Shown: piece by piece, positions 1 through 22,507 of the stretch | How the letters are laid out: each line of letters starts with the position of its first letter | Numbering within the stretch: the first letter of the stretch is position 1 | Source: Boswellia sacra | Lineage: Eukaryota > Streptophyta > Magnoliopsida > Sapindales > Burseraceae | NCBI GenBank assembly: GCA_013180625.2 | Contig: SNVD02015934.1 | Coordinates: 60,368-124,367, forward strand | Length of the DNA: 64,000 nt | Direction: 5' to 3' | The notes under the pieces: generated by a model | What the model saw: only the letters and a program-made list of their open reading frames with translations | What the model was told of the DNA's origin: nothing | The model's database searches: none | Translations under genes and position numbers: made by a program

Positions 1-1160
1 GCAGACTAATCTCCTCTGCTTTTGTAAGATTTTAATCTTGGTTCTCTATACTTTTTACTTATTTTATGATATTTGAAATTTTTGGTTCTTGGTATATTCA
101 TTTAGAAATTTTGACCTTATGAATAGATCATTTATAAGTGAGAGCATATTATCATATCATTTAAGAGTTTTGGCTTAGTTAAAGTAACAATACTATTGTT
201 TAGATATATATGGTTCATCAATGTTTCTGTATCACGTTAAAATGATCCTCCTGCTAGTTTAGTGTCAGATCATCCCAACTTTTATGGAAAGTTGGGATTT
301 CTGATATGATGCAAACTATTGCTTTTGTTTTAAGCAGAAGCTATGATAAAACTGTATCAATTTAACCTTTGTGTTGATGATGGTTGAGGAATGAGAGAAT
401 GAATAAAAATTCAGAAGATTTCTCTATGTTTGATTCTGGTGGATTTGTTAAAGCATTAGATATTTTCAATGCATTGACCCAAACGGCGATGAATTTTTCT
501 CAGAATGCTAACCAATAAGTTCTCAAATCAGTAACAAGTTGGACACCCATCTTTTGTTAATTTCTTTTTCCTCAACTTTTAGGCAACCGATTCCCTTTAA
601 ATTAAAATTTTCAACTTCAATTTCAGTTTCTGCACCCATTCAATTCCCACCATCATCCCCATCTCATCTAAATCCGAAAGCAACCTGCTTGAAACACTTT
701 TATTAGATTAACCTACAATTCATTTATTTTCTATTAAATAACAGAATGAGTGAATGACTGAAATGCCCTTACCCTGCTTATTGTCAACCAACGGTAAGCT
801 TAGATTTAACTTCCGCCGTCCAATTGGCATTTAAATTACCAACATCTGTTCCTCAAAATCGAAAAACAACTCTTCCCACTTCCATACAATCTGCCACCAC
901 CACAGCCACGCTCGTCACCAAGCCGGTGTGATTTCTGGCCTTCATTCTGTCCAGCAGCCACTGTACATTCACCCCCTTCGGTTTTGTTTTGTTTTGTTTC
1001 TTGGTCTTTTTGGGGCATTATTGAATAATTATCAATTAATTCTCACTTTCATATATAGTTTGTTAATTAATTTGCCTGATATATGGTATTGATAAATAAA
1101 ATTTAACATCGAAATGTGAATTTTATTTCAAGTAATTATCTTTTTCTTTGTTTCTTTTAG
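1..1160. other. Upstream flank and probable 5' leader of TAD2
   Basis: AT-rich DNA with no coding exon that I recognise. A run of pyrimidine-rich sequence between about 840 and 1010 could be promoter or 5' leader. The bases just before the TAD2 start codon (positions 1151-1160) end in a T-rich tract plus TTTTAG, which looks like a splice acceptor, so the leader probably contains an intron whose donor I could not fix. The first 800 bases may include the end of a neighbouring gene, but no reading frame supports this. Confidence 0.4.
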
Positions 1161-12181
<11,021 letters not shown>

Positions 12182-13748
12182 ATATACTGAAGGTCAGTTT
12201 ATCACCACTGCACATTTAATAGTATGGCATTGTTATTTATATTTCTTTTTCCTTGTTATTATGTTGTCATTATTTAGGACCCATTACTTTTAAAATAGGT
12301 AGGATAATTTTATGAAAGGGATGTAGACAAAAGATTGGAAATGTTTTGGAGTTTTGACTATATAATTAACTACCAATTGTTTGGGAAAGTAGTCGGAGTA
12401 TTGGTTCTTGTATTTTTTTTACTTAATAAAATTTTCAAAAGAATTTCATTCAAATCTGTGCACTATCATGTGAACTCCAGGCATGTGATGATTTGGAGAC
12501 GAGGAAATAATGGCACATCTACTTGGAACAAATGAGTTCAAGTCAGGGACTGCCTGCGGACTAGGAGAAGACTTCAAAATAGTTGGTTACTGTTAAGGCA
12601 TTTTACAAGTCACATGCTTATGAAGAAGTTAATCAAATCAAAGACTAATTCTTAACAGGTTAGTTCTTAACTTGCATCACTGGCAACTTGAAATGCAGGA
12701 CATTAGACACTTTAGAGGTATCAAATTCAAGCATGACTTGTTACAAAACAATTTGTGACTCACAAAATCACTCTTACAAAATAATACATTAAATAGTGGT
12801 TTTTCAATGTCGCAAATTTCATATTGTAACAGAATATATTGATGCCTTGTAATCATATTTAAGTTTCCATTTAGTAAACAAAGGGAAAATTTTTCTCCTT
12901 TCAGTATAAGGAGTATCTCAAATTCACACTTTCAGCAGTAAATTAATGTAATTAAGAATAGGAAAATACTTGTGTCTGGCGTGTGTCTAACCAGTTATAT
13001 TCAGCTGTGTTTAGGGGTGGGGTGGTTGATTTTTCCCTTTTTTAATTAATTTTCTCAATCCTCTCATGATCATTTATCATCATTTCATCGGATTGATTTA
13101 CCAGGTTGTCCCCTCTTCCTCCGTTGTCTCTCAACCCACGTATGAATATATGTCATCATTTCATTAAATAGGTTTTACCAAATCCACAAAGTGACCTGGA
13201 GTGAGTCTATTGATCATAACTCATTCTTGAAGGATAATTCTAGAGATCTAACGCTTTATTCCCATCGTTTAATTTAATTAGCACTTGTCTTCTTATTTTG
13301 TAACAGTAGAAAGATGAAACACTTTGGAAAAGATTCACCAATACTGAAGACCGAAGTAGTGTTCAGAACACCAGAAAAAGATTCGCCAATGATGAAGTAG
13401 TACCTATTTCGAACACCATTGGCATGATTTTCTGGTCACACTCTAAGCGAGGTGCTCAAGTATTCATGTAACTAGGACTGCTAACATCCTATTAGGATGA
13501 AAACAAAATGTTAATGTTTTAGGTGATTTTGTTTTCTTGATCACATTTGAAAGCAATAAACAGGTTAATTAGATATAATATATAGCTTTTATAAGTAAAA
13601 TATATGAATGTCAAATGACCCGATTTTTTAAGCTAGAATGCAACGGTAACCACTACTACAAGTAGACATGCGCAAATAAGTGAACATATAGAGTTGCATT
13701 AACCTTTAAACAATTATGAACTTGATATATATTGGAAAAAAGTGGGAG
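12182..13748. other. Downstream flank of TAD2, no gene seen
   Basis: This should hold the TAD2 3' UTR and intergenic DNA. No open frame has recognisable homology and no structured repeat stands out. I could not choose a poly(A) signal with confidence. Confidence 0.5.
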
Positions 13749-13757
13749 AAAGAAATA

Positions 13758-14688
13758 AGGAAAATTAAAAAAATAGATAAAATTAGGGGGTCTCATTGAA
13801 AAATGGACAGATCTTGAAAAATTTTTATGTCATAGACACTTTCTTGACAAAAAGACTAAAATACCTTTTGAAATTACTTTTATCTGACAAAACTCTTTTC
13901 GGGGGATGAAATGGTCAAATTACAAACTATGGGGACTAAAAAGAAATTAAAAGTAATTTCAAAGACTTGCGCGTTCGACACTCGACACTCAACATAACTC
14001 GACACTCGACACTTCCTTGCATTTGACACAACTCGACACTCGACATTATTTGCATCCGTCACAACTCGAAACTCGACACGTATGTATCGAGTCGTGTCGG
14101 ATTCTCGATAATAGTCTATTTTTGAGGACATATTAATCCGACACTCGACACTCGACACTACCTTGTATCAGACACAACTCGACACTCGACAAATATCCGA
14201 CACTTGGCACTACACATTTTATCACTCGACACACGACATTTTACCACTCGACACTCGACATTCATCACTCGACAAACACTCGACATTCGACATTACATAA
14301 CTCGACACGACTCGACAGGTTGTTTTCGAGTGTCGAGTGTCTTCTTCTTCGTGATATAACACTGGATTCACAACTCGTTTCATCGGTTTTCACATGCATT
14401 AACCCACAAAAATCACATTATAACACTCGATTTAGCCTTAAATAAGTTCATAAATCCTTCAAAAACTTAAATCTCGAATTCAAATTCCCTAGAAATTAAA
14501 TCAAATCTGAAGAGAAGGAGATGGGTTTCGGTCGTCTGAAGAGAGAGAAATAAGGCTTTGAAAAAATTTGAATACATAAGGGTAATTGGGTCTTTTTGTA
14601 AAGAAAGTGTCTATGGCATGAAAATTTTTGAGGATATGTCTAAATTTCAACTAGGGTCCCTAATTTTGTCTATTTTCTCAATTTTCCC
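13758..14688. mobile_element. Mutator-type (MULE) non-autonomous element with internal CGACACT-rich repeats
   Basis: A 931-bp element with long terminal inverted repeats of about 110 bp. The left end and the reverse complement of the right end share GGAAAATT, ATAGA, AAAATTAGG, then AAATTTTNATG, CATAGACACTTTCTT and ACAAAAAGAC. A 9-bp target duplication, AAAGAAATA, is perfect (13749-13757 and 14689-14697); nine bases is the Mutator size. The interior (about 13974-14340) is a degenerate array of ACTCGACACTCGACA-like units. The part between the array and the right repeat (14340-14560) is ordinary AT-rich DNA. No transposase is present. Confidence 0.85.
13974..14340. repeat. Degenerate array of (A)CTCGACA units inside the MULE
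   Basis: Many copies of CTCGACA or TCGACACT, often doubled, are separated by short AT-rich spacers such as TTCCTTGCATTTGACACAA. A reverse-oriented copy near 14087-14100 reads ATCGAGTCGTGTCGG, and the array ends with TTTCGAGTGTCGAGTGTC (about 14323-14340), so its ends can pair with the body as a hairpin. The TCGA core makes it unusually CpG-rich for this locus. Confidence 0.8.
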
Positions 14689-14697
14689 AAAGAAATA

Positions 14698-16164
14698 TTG
14701 GGGGAAACTAATTTTTGATAACATCTCAACCACTTAATTATCACAAACAAAGTTTATATTTATGGTTCTTTGCAATAATAAATCTATAGTACATTGCATA
14801 GGTTCTTATCTTAGACGGCGGTAGATGGGATGAGATATTATGAAAACTAAATTCTCCCTTTTTTTTTTCAACAAAATCAATTTCATAATTGTTACGTATG
14901 GAACCAAAAATATCGACTTTGTTCTTGTCAAATAGTTTCCGGAGTCAGCTAACCAACCACACCACCAATTCCGTCGATGGCTGAATAGGTTAATAATTTA
15001 ATGTTAACATTTTATTATTATGAAAATTCTAAAATTAATTTTATAAGCGAATCAAATTAAACAATTTAGAAGATACTTAAAAGCTAACCATGATAACCGA
15101 TGTTTTTATTTTATTTATTTATCTGATAAAGCTGAAAAAAAAAGTCTTTTTATTAATACAAGAAGGAAATTACACTTTGGAAAATACTTAGATATGCATT
15201 ATGACTCAGATAATCACTTTACCAGCATTATATTTGTTTCAAAATTTGTTTATGTGTTATGCTAAAACGGACGCACATTTAACATTAACCCATATCCTTG
15301 ATAATAAACCGTTCAGCTAATCTAACTAAAAAATTCTCCTTTTCTAAATGATCCATGAAGAATGATATGATTTCAAATTTTATTCAAATTCATATACTTA
15401 GGGCCTATTGGTACCATATCCTAAAATCCTATAAAAAAAATTTTCTTTGCATTCATATCAGTTTAGCAGTTTCTGGATGCCAAACACATGCATCTACGTT
15501 AATTTGCTTTTGATTTTATAAAACATATATACATGTCATAAAAAACCTAAATCAGAAAAAAAAAGCTCATCCTTTTCATTAGTCAATCGAAGATTCAAGA
15601 GCTAACGTACAAGTTAATATTTGGAGAATCATACGAGTTAAAATTAAATAATTTTTGTTCAACTCCATGTGCATATATTGGAAAATCGTATCAATAAATT
15701 CTCTTTCCATGCAAATCAACACTGCAGTTAACGGGTAGCCAAACGAACCCATCAACGTTTACTCTTGACTTTTTATTAAAAATTAACATTTTGTTTTCTA
15801 GTGAAAAATAAGAGATCCTATATATACATTAAAAAAAAAAAAAAAGTGGTTCACTACCCAAAGACATGCAAAGACATGCATCTACTAATACTTAGATGAT
15901 TCAAGAATTCAATTAGGTCAATTAGCATCTTCTTTGCCTTATATTATAATAGTTAAGCAGTATAAAAATATGGCATTTTGAAGGGCCACTAATATGAATA
16001 TCTAATCGAAAACAATACTTAAAAATCATCGGCATGATATGATATGGTCATTTATTTTGTAATAGGTTTTCAATCATACTCACTAACATCCCATGAAAAT
16101 GGTATCAAAATGTTAATATTATAACAGATTGATGCCTTATCTCTTAACATCTCTTCAATTAGAT
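14698..16164. other. Intergenic AT-rich DNA, no gene seen
   Basis: No coding signal was recognised. The stretch 15401-15750 begins GGGCCTATTGGTACC and ends with a loosely inverted GGGTAGCCAAACGAACCC, which hints at an old MITE, but no target duplication was found. Confidence 0.45.
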
Positions 16165-16360
16165 TGTTGTAGAAAATCAGATTTGATATTCCCTAATTTA
16201 AAGGGATTTTATTTTCTAATTCTAAGAGTTATCTTATTTTTCTATTTAAGTTTTGAGAAAAGAGTGAGTTGTTTAGTTTATCTTTATCTCTTGTACAGCT
16301 AATAGTATTAGTATTTATCCTTGATTTTTAGGCATTTAGGACTTTAGAATGTTGTAATCC
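16165..16360 (+). repeat. 5' LTR remnant of the deleted Copia element
   Basis: This aligns with 18467-18483 joined to 22508-22690. It stops matching after about 16355, where the 3' LTR continues with ATTCTTCTTAGTTGG but this copy does not. It preserves the uninterrupted target AGATTTGATATT into which the CACTA element went in the other LTR. Confidence 0.78.
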
Positions 16361-16401
16361 CAAAACACATATTCAGGGAGAGAAATCAACAGTTCAAGAA
16401 C

Positions 16402-18420
16402 ATGCAATTTTGGCAAGATTCTCAAGACCATTGGAAGGTACCCGAGACAAACCATGATTATTACCCAACTTTAGCTGCTACGAGAAACCCATCTGAGACC
16501 CAAAATCCACCTGAGAACAACCATGACGAACAACATGACTTGATTGAAGTAACTGAAAAACATGACTCAACCGAAGTACCTGAAAATAAAAATCCTGAAT
16601 CACTTCCAACAATTCCACTTGTAACTATATACTACCTTCAAAACAAACTAAGTTTTATTCGAGACAAAAATGACCTCAAGAGATGATAAAGCATCATCAA
16701 GTTCCTGAACAAAGCCAATAACCCAACCCGATTCTGAAAACTCCGGGTAACACTATCCTTGAGCCTACTCTTGAAAATAATTCTCTTAATCTTGATGTTA
16801 CTATAGCTCTCAGGAAAGGAGTCAGAAAATGTACACCACATCCTATTAGGCAGTTTGTTTCCTATGAAAGTCTATCTCCTCAATTCCAAGCTTTCACTAC
16901 AAATATCTCCATTGTGGAGATCCTGAAGTCGATCTATGAGGCACTAAAAAAACCAGAGTGGAAGGCGGCTATTGGAGATGAGATTAATGCCTTGAAGAAA
17001 AATGGTGTGTGGGAACTGTTTGAACTACCTCAATGTAAACAACCAGTAGGCTGCAAGTGGCTCTTCAATATCAAATATAAACTAGATGGAACTGTGGACT
17101 ACTTCAAAGCTAGGTTGCTCGCTAAGGGGTTTACTCATTCCTATGGGTTGGATTATTAGGAGAATTTTGCTCTAGTTGCAAAACCTAACTCTGTTTGTGT
17201 ATTATTGTCTCTTGCAGCTAACTATGATTGGCCTCTTTTTCAGTTAGACGTCAAGAACTTTTCTCAATGATGATTTGGAAGATGAAGTTTATATGGAGAC
17301 TCCTCCTGGATTTGAGAGACCTACTAATGCTAATAAAGTGTGTAGGTAGCGAAAATCTTTATATGGCCTTAAGCAATCCCTTCGAGCATGGTTTGAAAAA
17401 TTCAAAAAGGTAATTAAGAAGCGTGGTTATACTCAAGGTCAAGCCAATCACACTCTTTTCATCAAGCATTCACAAGATGGTAAGATAGCAATACTTATTG
17501 TCTATGTGGATGACTTTATTCTAACAGGAGATTATCTAGAAGAATTGAACTAGATTGAAGAAAGTTCTTGCCAGTGAATTTGAAGTTAAGGACCGACGCA
17601 ATCTAAAATATTTCCCAGGGATGGAGATAGCTCGGTCTAAAAGAGGAATCTCAGTTTCACAAAGAAACTATGTCCTAGTTTTGCTTGAGGAGACAGGAAT
17701 GTTGGGTTGTAAGCCAGCAGATACTCCTATGGAGTCAAATTATAAACTGGGATTGAAGAAAAATTATGCACCGGATGACAAAGGGAGATACTAGCGCTTG
17801 GCAGGCAAGCTTATTTATCTATCACATATTAGGCTAGATATTAGCTTCCGCGTGAGTGTGGTAAGCCAATTCATGAATAGTCCTAATGAGAGGCATTTAG
17901 AAAGCTATTTACAGGATCCTCAGATGTTTAAAGATGACTCCAGGAAAAGGATTATTCTTTAGCAAAGGATACAGTAGGAGTACTCAGGTCTTCTCAAATG
18001 TTGACTGGGTAGGATTTGTTACCGATAGAAGGTCTACTACTGGTTATTGTATGTACATATGGGGGAATCTTGTAATTTGCAGAAGTAAAAAACAGGTTGT
18101 TGTTGCCAGAAGTAGTGCCACGGCTGAGTATCGTGCTCTAGCATTGTGCATATGCGAAGGTATGTGGTTAAAAAGGTTGTTAGGGGAACTTGGAGTTACA
18201 ACCAATAACTCAGTGACAGTTTATCATGATAATTTAGCAGCTATCAACATTGTAAAGAATGCAGTTCACCATGTCGAACGAAGCATGTTGAGCTTGATTG
18301 TCACTTCATCAAGGAGAAAGTTGAACAAGGAATACTTGAGTTATCCTATACATCTAATACAACTTAAGTAGCTGATGTTTTTACAAAATCACTGCCAAGA
18401 GTGAAATTTGATGGGCTTAT
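16402..18420 (+). pseudogene. Copia RT and RNase H remnant
   Basis: The fragments, in order, are the polyprotein linker, RT start (PEWKAAIGDEINALKKNGVW, VGCKWLFNIKYK, LLAKGFTHSYGLDY), the LDVKN motif near 17250, a YVDDF polymerase box near 17506, then KYFPGMEIARSKRG, and RNase H with DRRSTTGYC and SSATAEYRAL. Several in-frame stops (for example near 17157, 17346, 17551 and 17792) and frameshifts break it. Gag, protease and integrase are missing. After 18371 the frame breaks again, and a short purine-containing tract leads to the 3' LTR at 18467. This is a decayed copy with no coding function. Confidence 0.85.
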
Positions 18421-18502
18421 TTCCAAGCTAGGAATGATCAACATCTATTCCTAGCTTAAGGACGAGTGTTGAAAATCAGATTTCACTACTAGAAAAGTAG
18501 GT

Positions 18503-18628
18503 ATTTACTGCACCCATTTACGGCGGGCATACAAAAATGCGGTAAAACATAAAAAACTACGGCGGGCCAGCTGACCGAAGTAAAAAACTATTAAATCTAC
18601 AGCAGTTTCCAGTGAACCGCAGTAGAAG
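18503..18628. repeat. Left subterminal repeat array of the CACTA element
   Basis: Short motifs TTTACGGCGGGC, TGCGGTAAAA, CTACGGCGGGCC and ACCGCAGTA occur in both orientations within 125 bases of the left terminus. They are the same words as in the right array, but fewer. Confidence 0.8.
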
Positions 18629-18629
18629 C

Positions 18630-19320
18630 TTATCATATAACATTTCCTTTCTCATTTTTTCTGTCTCTATCGTGTCCTGCTCCTCAACGCCTGTTGTCTC
18701 TAAATCCCTAATTTCCCAATCTCCCCTCTGGCTCTCTCGTCTCCTATTTCAAAATCTAAATCCCCCTTTTGTCTACATTATTTCTTTAATTAGCTCTCTC
18801 TCTTTCTCTTTCTCTTTTTCTTTCTCGGGCCCTTACCTTGCTTTTTCTGTAAGTCTCAAATCTAACCCTTTTTTATGCTTTCTTCCTCTCTCTGCAGCCA
18901 TGTTTATGTATGTATTCTTGCGCATCCAAGGTGAAAAATGGAAAACAAAAACCCTGGAGACTTTCACTCATTTGGTTTTCTTTTAAAAAATATATTATTT
19001 CTTTTAATTTTTTTGAAGATTCGGACTAGGTTTTACGCTTGTTCATTGTTTCTGTTTTCTATTTCTGGGTTTTTTTTAGCCTGGTGCTTGTGGCATGTTC
19101 TGTTTATGTGCACTTGTTTTGTTGTATATTGTTGTTTTGAACTATTATGTGGATAATTGGTGATTTTGTTCGACGAACGTTTGATTTTCTGTTGTAATTT
19201 TTGTTTTTGCAGTGGTTGCATGTGGACTTTATGCTTGATCTGATATGGGTTTCTGTTCCTCGCATTTGGGTTAATTCTATCATGTTAATCTTCTGCCGAA
19301 GTAAGCCAGTGATTTAGTGT
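18630..19320 (+). other. Gene-5'-end-like CT-rich segment inside the CACTA element
   Basis: A strongly pyrimidine-rich stretch (TCTCTCTTTCTC runs near 18790-18830) is followed by donor-like and acceptor-like sites (TCTGTAAG near 18847, CTCTGCAG near 18893, TTTTTGCAG near 19211). It resembles a plant promoter, 5' UTR and first intron. A 124-codon open frame (18612-18986) shows no homology I recognise and is probably fortuitous. The segment may come from the same host gene as the VPS36 exons or from another one; I cannot tell. DNA from 19320 to 20420 shows nothing coding. Confidence 0.3.
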
Positions 19321-20429
19321 TTTATTTATGTTATATAATCTTCTCAATTGTAACAATCCCTCTTGTTTCTGCTAAGCAATTTCGTTACTTTATTTCTCTT
19401 CCTTTGACTTGAAAGGGCATGAATTAGTTTCATACTGGATGTAAAACACAAGAAAGATTAAAACAGATGAAAGAGAAAGTGGGACTTTGCTATGATGATG
19501 ATTGAAAAAGAAAGAAAAGAGAGTATGATTTAATTAACAAAAGCAGGGAAAATGTGAAGACTTTTTCTTTCCTCTTTGGAGTTTTACTTTGTCAGTTTGA
19601 GTATCAGAGGGTACTGGACCCAATGGTTATGGCAATGGACAAACTTACTGTCAATTAACCCCTCTCTCTTTAAGATGCTTTGGATGCAACTTGGATACCT
19701 TTGGCCACCCATTTTGTCACTTGCCTGACAATGCCAGTTTCTATATTTAGAATCCTATAGATTCTCTCAACATAATCTTCTCTGCAAAATATTAACACAA
19801 ACAAACTAATCAAAGATTTATCCATTTTCTAAAAATATTTCATCTCATTAATGAGCTTTAAAACTCTTCTTGTTGGATGAAAAGGCAAATACTTCTTATG
19901 AAAAGTGGTCAAATGAGAGTACTTACCCTCAAAGATTTGGGTTATTTTTGGTGATAATAGAATCTACATAAGAAATCTCGTCCAAATTTTTCTAACACAG
20001 TTGATAGAAGTTAAAATATAAAATTTTGTGAACTTTTATTAAGTTTTCTTTATAGTGAGTTAAGGTTAACCCTTATTTCCAAGATTTATGGCATGGAATT
20101 TTATTAAAATGCAGATATCTTTAAAAGTGAATTGATTAGGAATGATGCCCATGATTAGTGATAGTAAAATTTCAAACCCTCAACCAAAAATGGGATTCAT
20201 AAGATCACTTTTTTTCTTACCTTTTTGTTTTTACATTCTCCTTGTAATGATTATGTTCATGTGAAATAAGTTTTTTAAATGAGAGACATTACCATGTTAC
20301 CTGACATTAGCTACCTGCTACCATATGGGCCTGGCCAACTCTTGGTTTGAGCTGCTACAATAATAACTAGATGAGGAAACATCTGTCTTATATAATGATG
20401 CTTACTTGTTTTATTACTTTGTTCAATAG

Positions 20430-21535
20430 TCTAGTAATGCTTCGGAAGTTTGATAGTGGAGTCATGGTCATCCAGAACAAAGCCCACAGTAATGAGGAGG
20501 TGATCTCTTTCATCTTTAAGCTGTTTTATATTGTTGAATTTCTTTTCTTTTTTTTTAAAGTATTTTTCTTCTGCTTTGTTCATTTGACTTGCATGATAAG
20601 CACTAACCTGGTGCTGTCAACTGCAGGTTTTTGCTAGACTTAAAACCCTTGTGACAAAGCCTGAAGCCCTTAGAGTAGGAATAAGTGCCAGCGATGCTGC
20701 AATGACAATAGGGATTGCTCCTGCCATGGCCAAGGAGCATCTTCTAACTGCTGAGAGCAAAGGTATGGTACTTTGCAGCTTTATTAGAATATTTCAGACC
20801 TTTTGGATCTAATATCCAATTGGAAATCTTTTGCAGGCCTTTTGTGTAGAGATGTCACTCCAGATGGCTTCTGCTTTTATATCAATCTGTTTCCTAAAAT
20901 CATTCCGGATGATTTATACTTGTAAGTGGAAAGTTTCTTATTGGTTTTTATGAACAAATATTCTCTGCTTACCTTTCTAGGCCTTTGACTTGTGGTGGTA
21001 ACTTTATTTGTGACCTCACTTCCTCGTGTCAACTTTCAAGTGTATGATCAAGTAAAGATATTGAGCCTCAGAATGGGCCTCATCTCTTTTCGGTTTGCAA
21101 GAGAGAAGGCACTAAAGATATAGCTTCTAGAGCCTATGTGGCGTACCATGTACAAACTTAATTATCTTCTTTAGCTAATTCAGTACAATTCTAGCAATCA
21201 TCTTTGCAGTTCCAAATGAGTTTATTTGCCTTAGACTTTTATTTTTATTTTTTTATTTGGTGGGGCTGGCTTTGTATGATCATCACCATTTTGATGCAAT
21301 TTATTTTTCATTCTGATATTGTTAAAGATATTAATGTTCATGGTGATAGTGGTCAGATTCTTTTGACTTTCATTTGTCATTTAAATTGTCTTGAGCATTT
21401 TCTTTTTCATTTCTTTATGTAATTTTTTTTTCCTCTATTGTATTTATAATGTGCAATTGTATGTTGTTTTTGTATAGAGTGAAAGACTACTCGATCTATA
21501 GTACACAGGTCAAATCTACCTCCGTTTCTGGGTAA
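20430..21535 (+). pseudogene. VPS36: Captured VPS36 3' exons (ESCRT-II subunit), with introns
   Basis: Four exons with intact GT-AG borders: about 20430-20499, 20627-20762, 20837-20921 and 21478-21535, in one consistent frame. They encode [16 protein letters not shown], then [20 protein letters not shown], then a GLLCRD...YINLFP segment. These match the C-terminal winged-helix domains of plant VPS36 as I know the family. In a full protein these domains bind VPS22 and VPS25 in ESCRT-II, which sorts ubiquitinated cargo at endosomes. The N-terminal GLUE domain and first winged helix are absent. The frame ends at TAA (21533-21535), or may splice from GGGTAAG to an exon near 21698 ending with TGA near 21799. 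An AATAAA lies near 21857. Introns show that the copy was taken at DNA level. Expression is unknown. Confidence 0.8.
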
Positions 21536-22154
21536 GAGTGCTTTTGCCATGTTTTATTGCTTTCATGCTGCTAAACAATATAACACAGCTTGAATTTTGG
21601 TTCAATTTAGTTGATGTTGAGAGGCAATTTGATTAAAGCATTTGTTTATTTATCAAGCTTTTTCTTACTCTTCCTTCTTCAATATCCAATTCTTTTAGGT
21701 TGGGATGGGTGCATGGGCTCAAGATTCTAGATTTATGTACTGAACAGATTGCCATGCTTGACGTGAATGATGTAGGATTTACTGAACAAGTGTACTTTTG
21801 AGGCTGATGTTGCTGTTTTGGGTCATTTTTGTGATTGCAAATTCCATTTACATACAATAAAACCAAAATGGAGGAAATGGTGAAGAGCGACATTACAAAA
21901 TTTATTTGTATAACTTATGGTGAAGAGCAAATAAACTTGGTACTCTTATGTTGTATGTGAATGTATAAATTATTAATTTATGTGTTTGTGATAATATACT
22001 CTTATGTTGTACTCTTATTTTTTTATTGGAATATCATTTTATTGGTTCATGTTTTCATATAATGAATTATTTGAATTAATTAGAAAAAAATAGATTGAAA
22101 AAATGGTTACAGGCCCGGATTTCATATAAATTGCAAAAGGGGTTCTGGGAGTTG

Positions 22155-22490
22155 AGCATTTTTTTACTGCGGGCCTAATGACCGCGGTTAATGACCTGGA
22201 ATAATAACAAACACTTTTTACGGCGGGCACACATCTGCGGTAAAAGACGGACCACACTTTTTTATAATCATTTACGGCGGGCTGAGCGCCCGCGGTAAAT
22301 AATTTTCCACCACACCACGAACTTTAACGGCGGGATGATCGCCCGCGGTAAAAGGTTTTTTACCGCGGGCCAAAACCGCGGTAAAAAGTAAAATGAGTTT
22401 TTACGGCGCTATTTTATACGGCGGGCTTAAACCGCCGTATGCCCGCCGTAGAAGACCTTTTACCGCGGTTTCGGCCCGCGGTAAAAGGCC
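22155..22490. repeat. Right subterminal repeat array of the CACTA element
   Basis: At least a dozen words of the type TTTACGGCGGGC, ACCGCGGTAAAA and GCCCGCGGTAAA occur in direct and inverted order, ending beside the terminus. CpG and CNG density is far above the AT-rich surroundings. A CACCACACCAC word is shared, inverted, with the second CACTA element at 27290-27450. Confidence 0.85.
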
Positions 22491-22507
22491 CATTTTCTTG
22501 TAGTTTT

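Larger units (their letters stand above)
18484..22504 (+). mobile_element. CACTA (En/Spm) transposon carrying VPS36 exons
   Basis: A 4021-bp element. The left end reads CACTACTAGAAAAG. The right end reads CCATTTTCTTGTAGT, whose complement matches CACTACAAGAAAA except that the terminal base is lost. A 3-bp duplication TTT flanks it (18481-18483 and 22505-22507). Joining the flanks recreates CAGATTTGATATT, exactly as in the sister LTR at 16165-16360. Both subterminal regions carry many GC-rich TTTACGGCGGGC and ACCGCGGT motifs, typical of CACTA transposase binding arrays. No transposase was found inside. The interior holds a gene-like CT-rich segment and exons of VPS36, so this is a non-autonomous, gene-capturing CACTA. 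Confidence 0.9.

Noticed and set aside
836..1018. A minus-strand frame of 60 codons upstream of TAD2
   Set aside because: No homology; low-complexity C-terminal half; lies in the probable TAD2 promoter or leader.
13880..14158. A 92-codon frame with repeated VECRV as a protein
   Set aside because: It is the translation of the CGACACT repeat array inside the MULE.
15401..15750. Possible MITE starting GGGCCTATTGGTACC and ending GGGTAGCCAAACGAACCC
   Set aside because: Terminal repeats match only loosely and no target duplication was found.
18612..18986. A 124-codon frame near the left CACTA end as a protein gene
   Set aside because: Composition follows a CT-rich UTR-like stretch; no homology recognised, no conserved motif.
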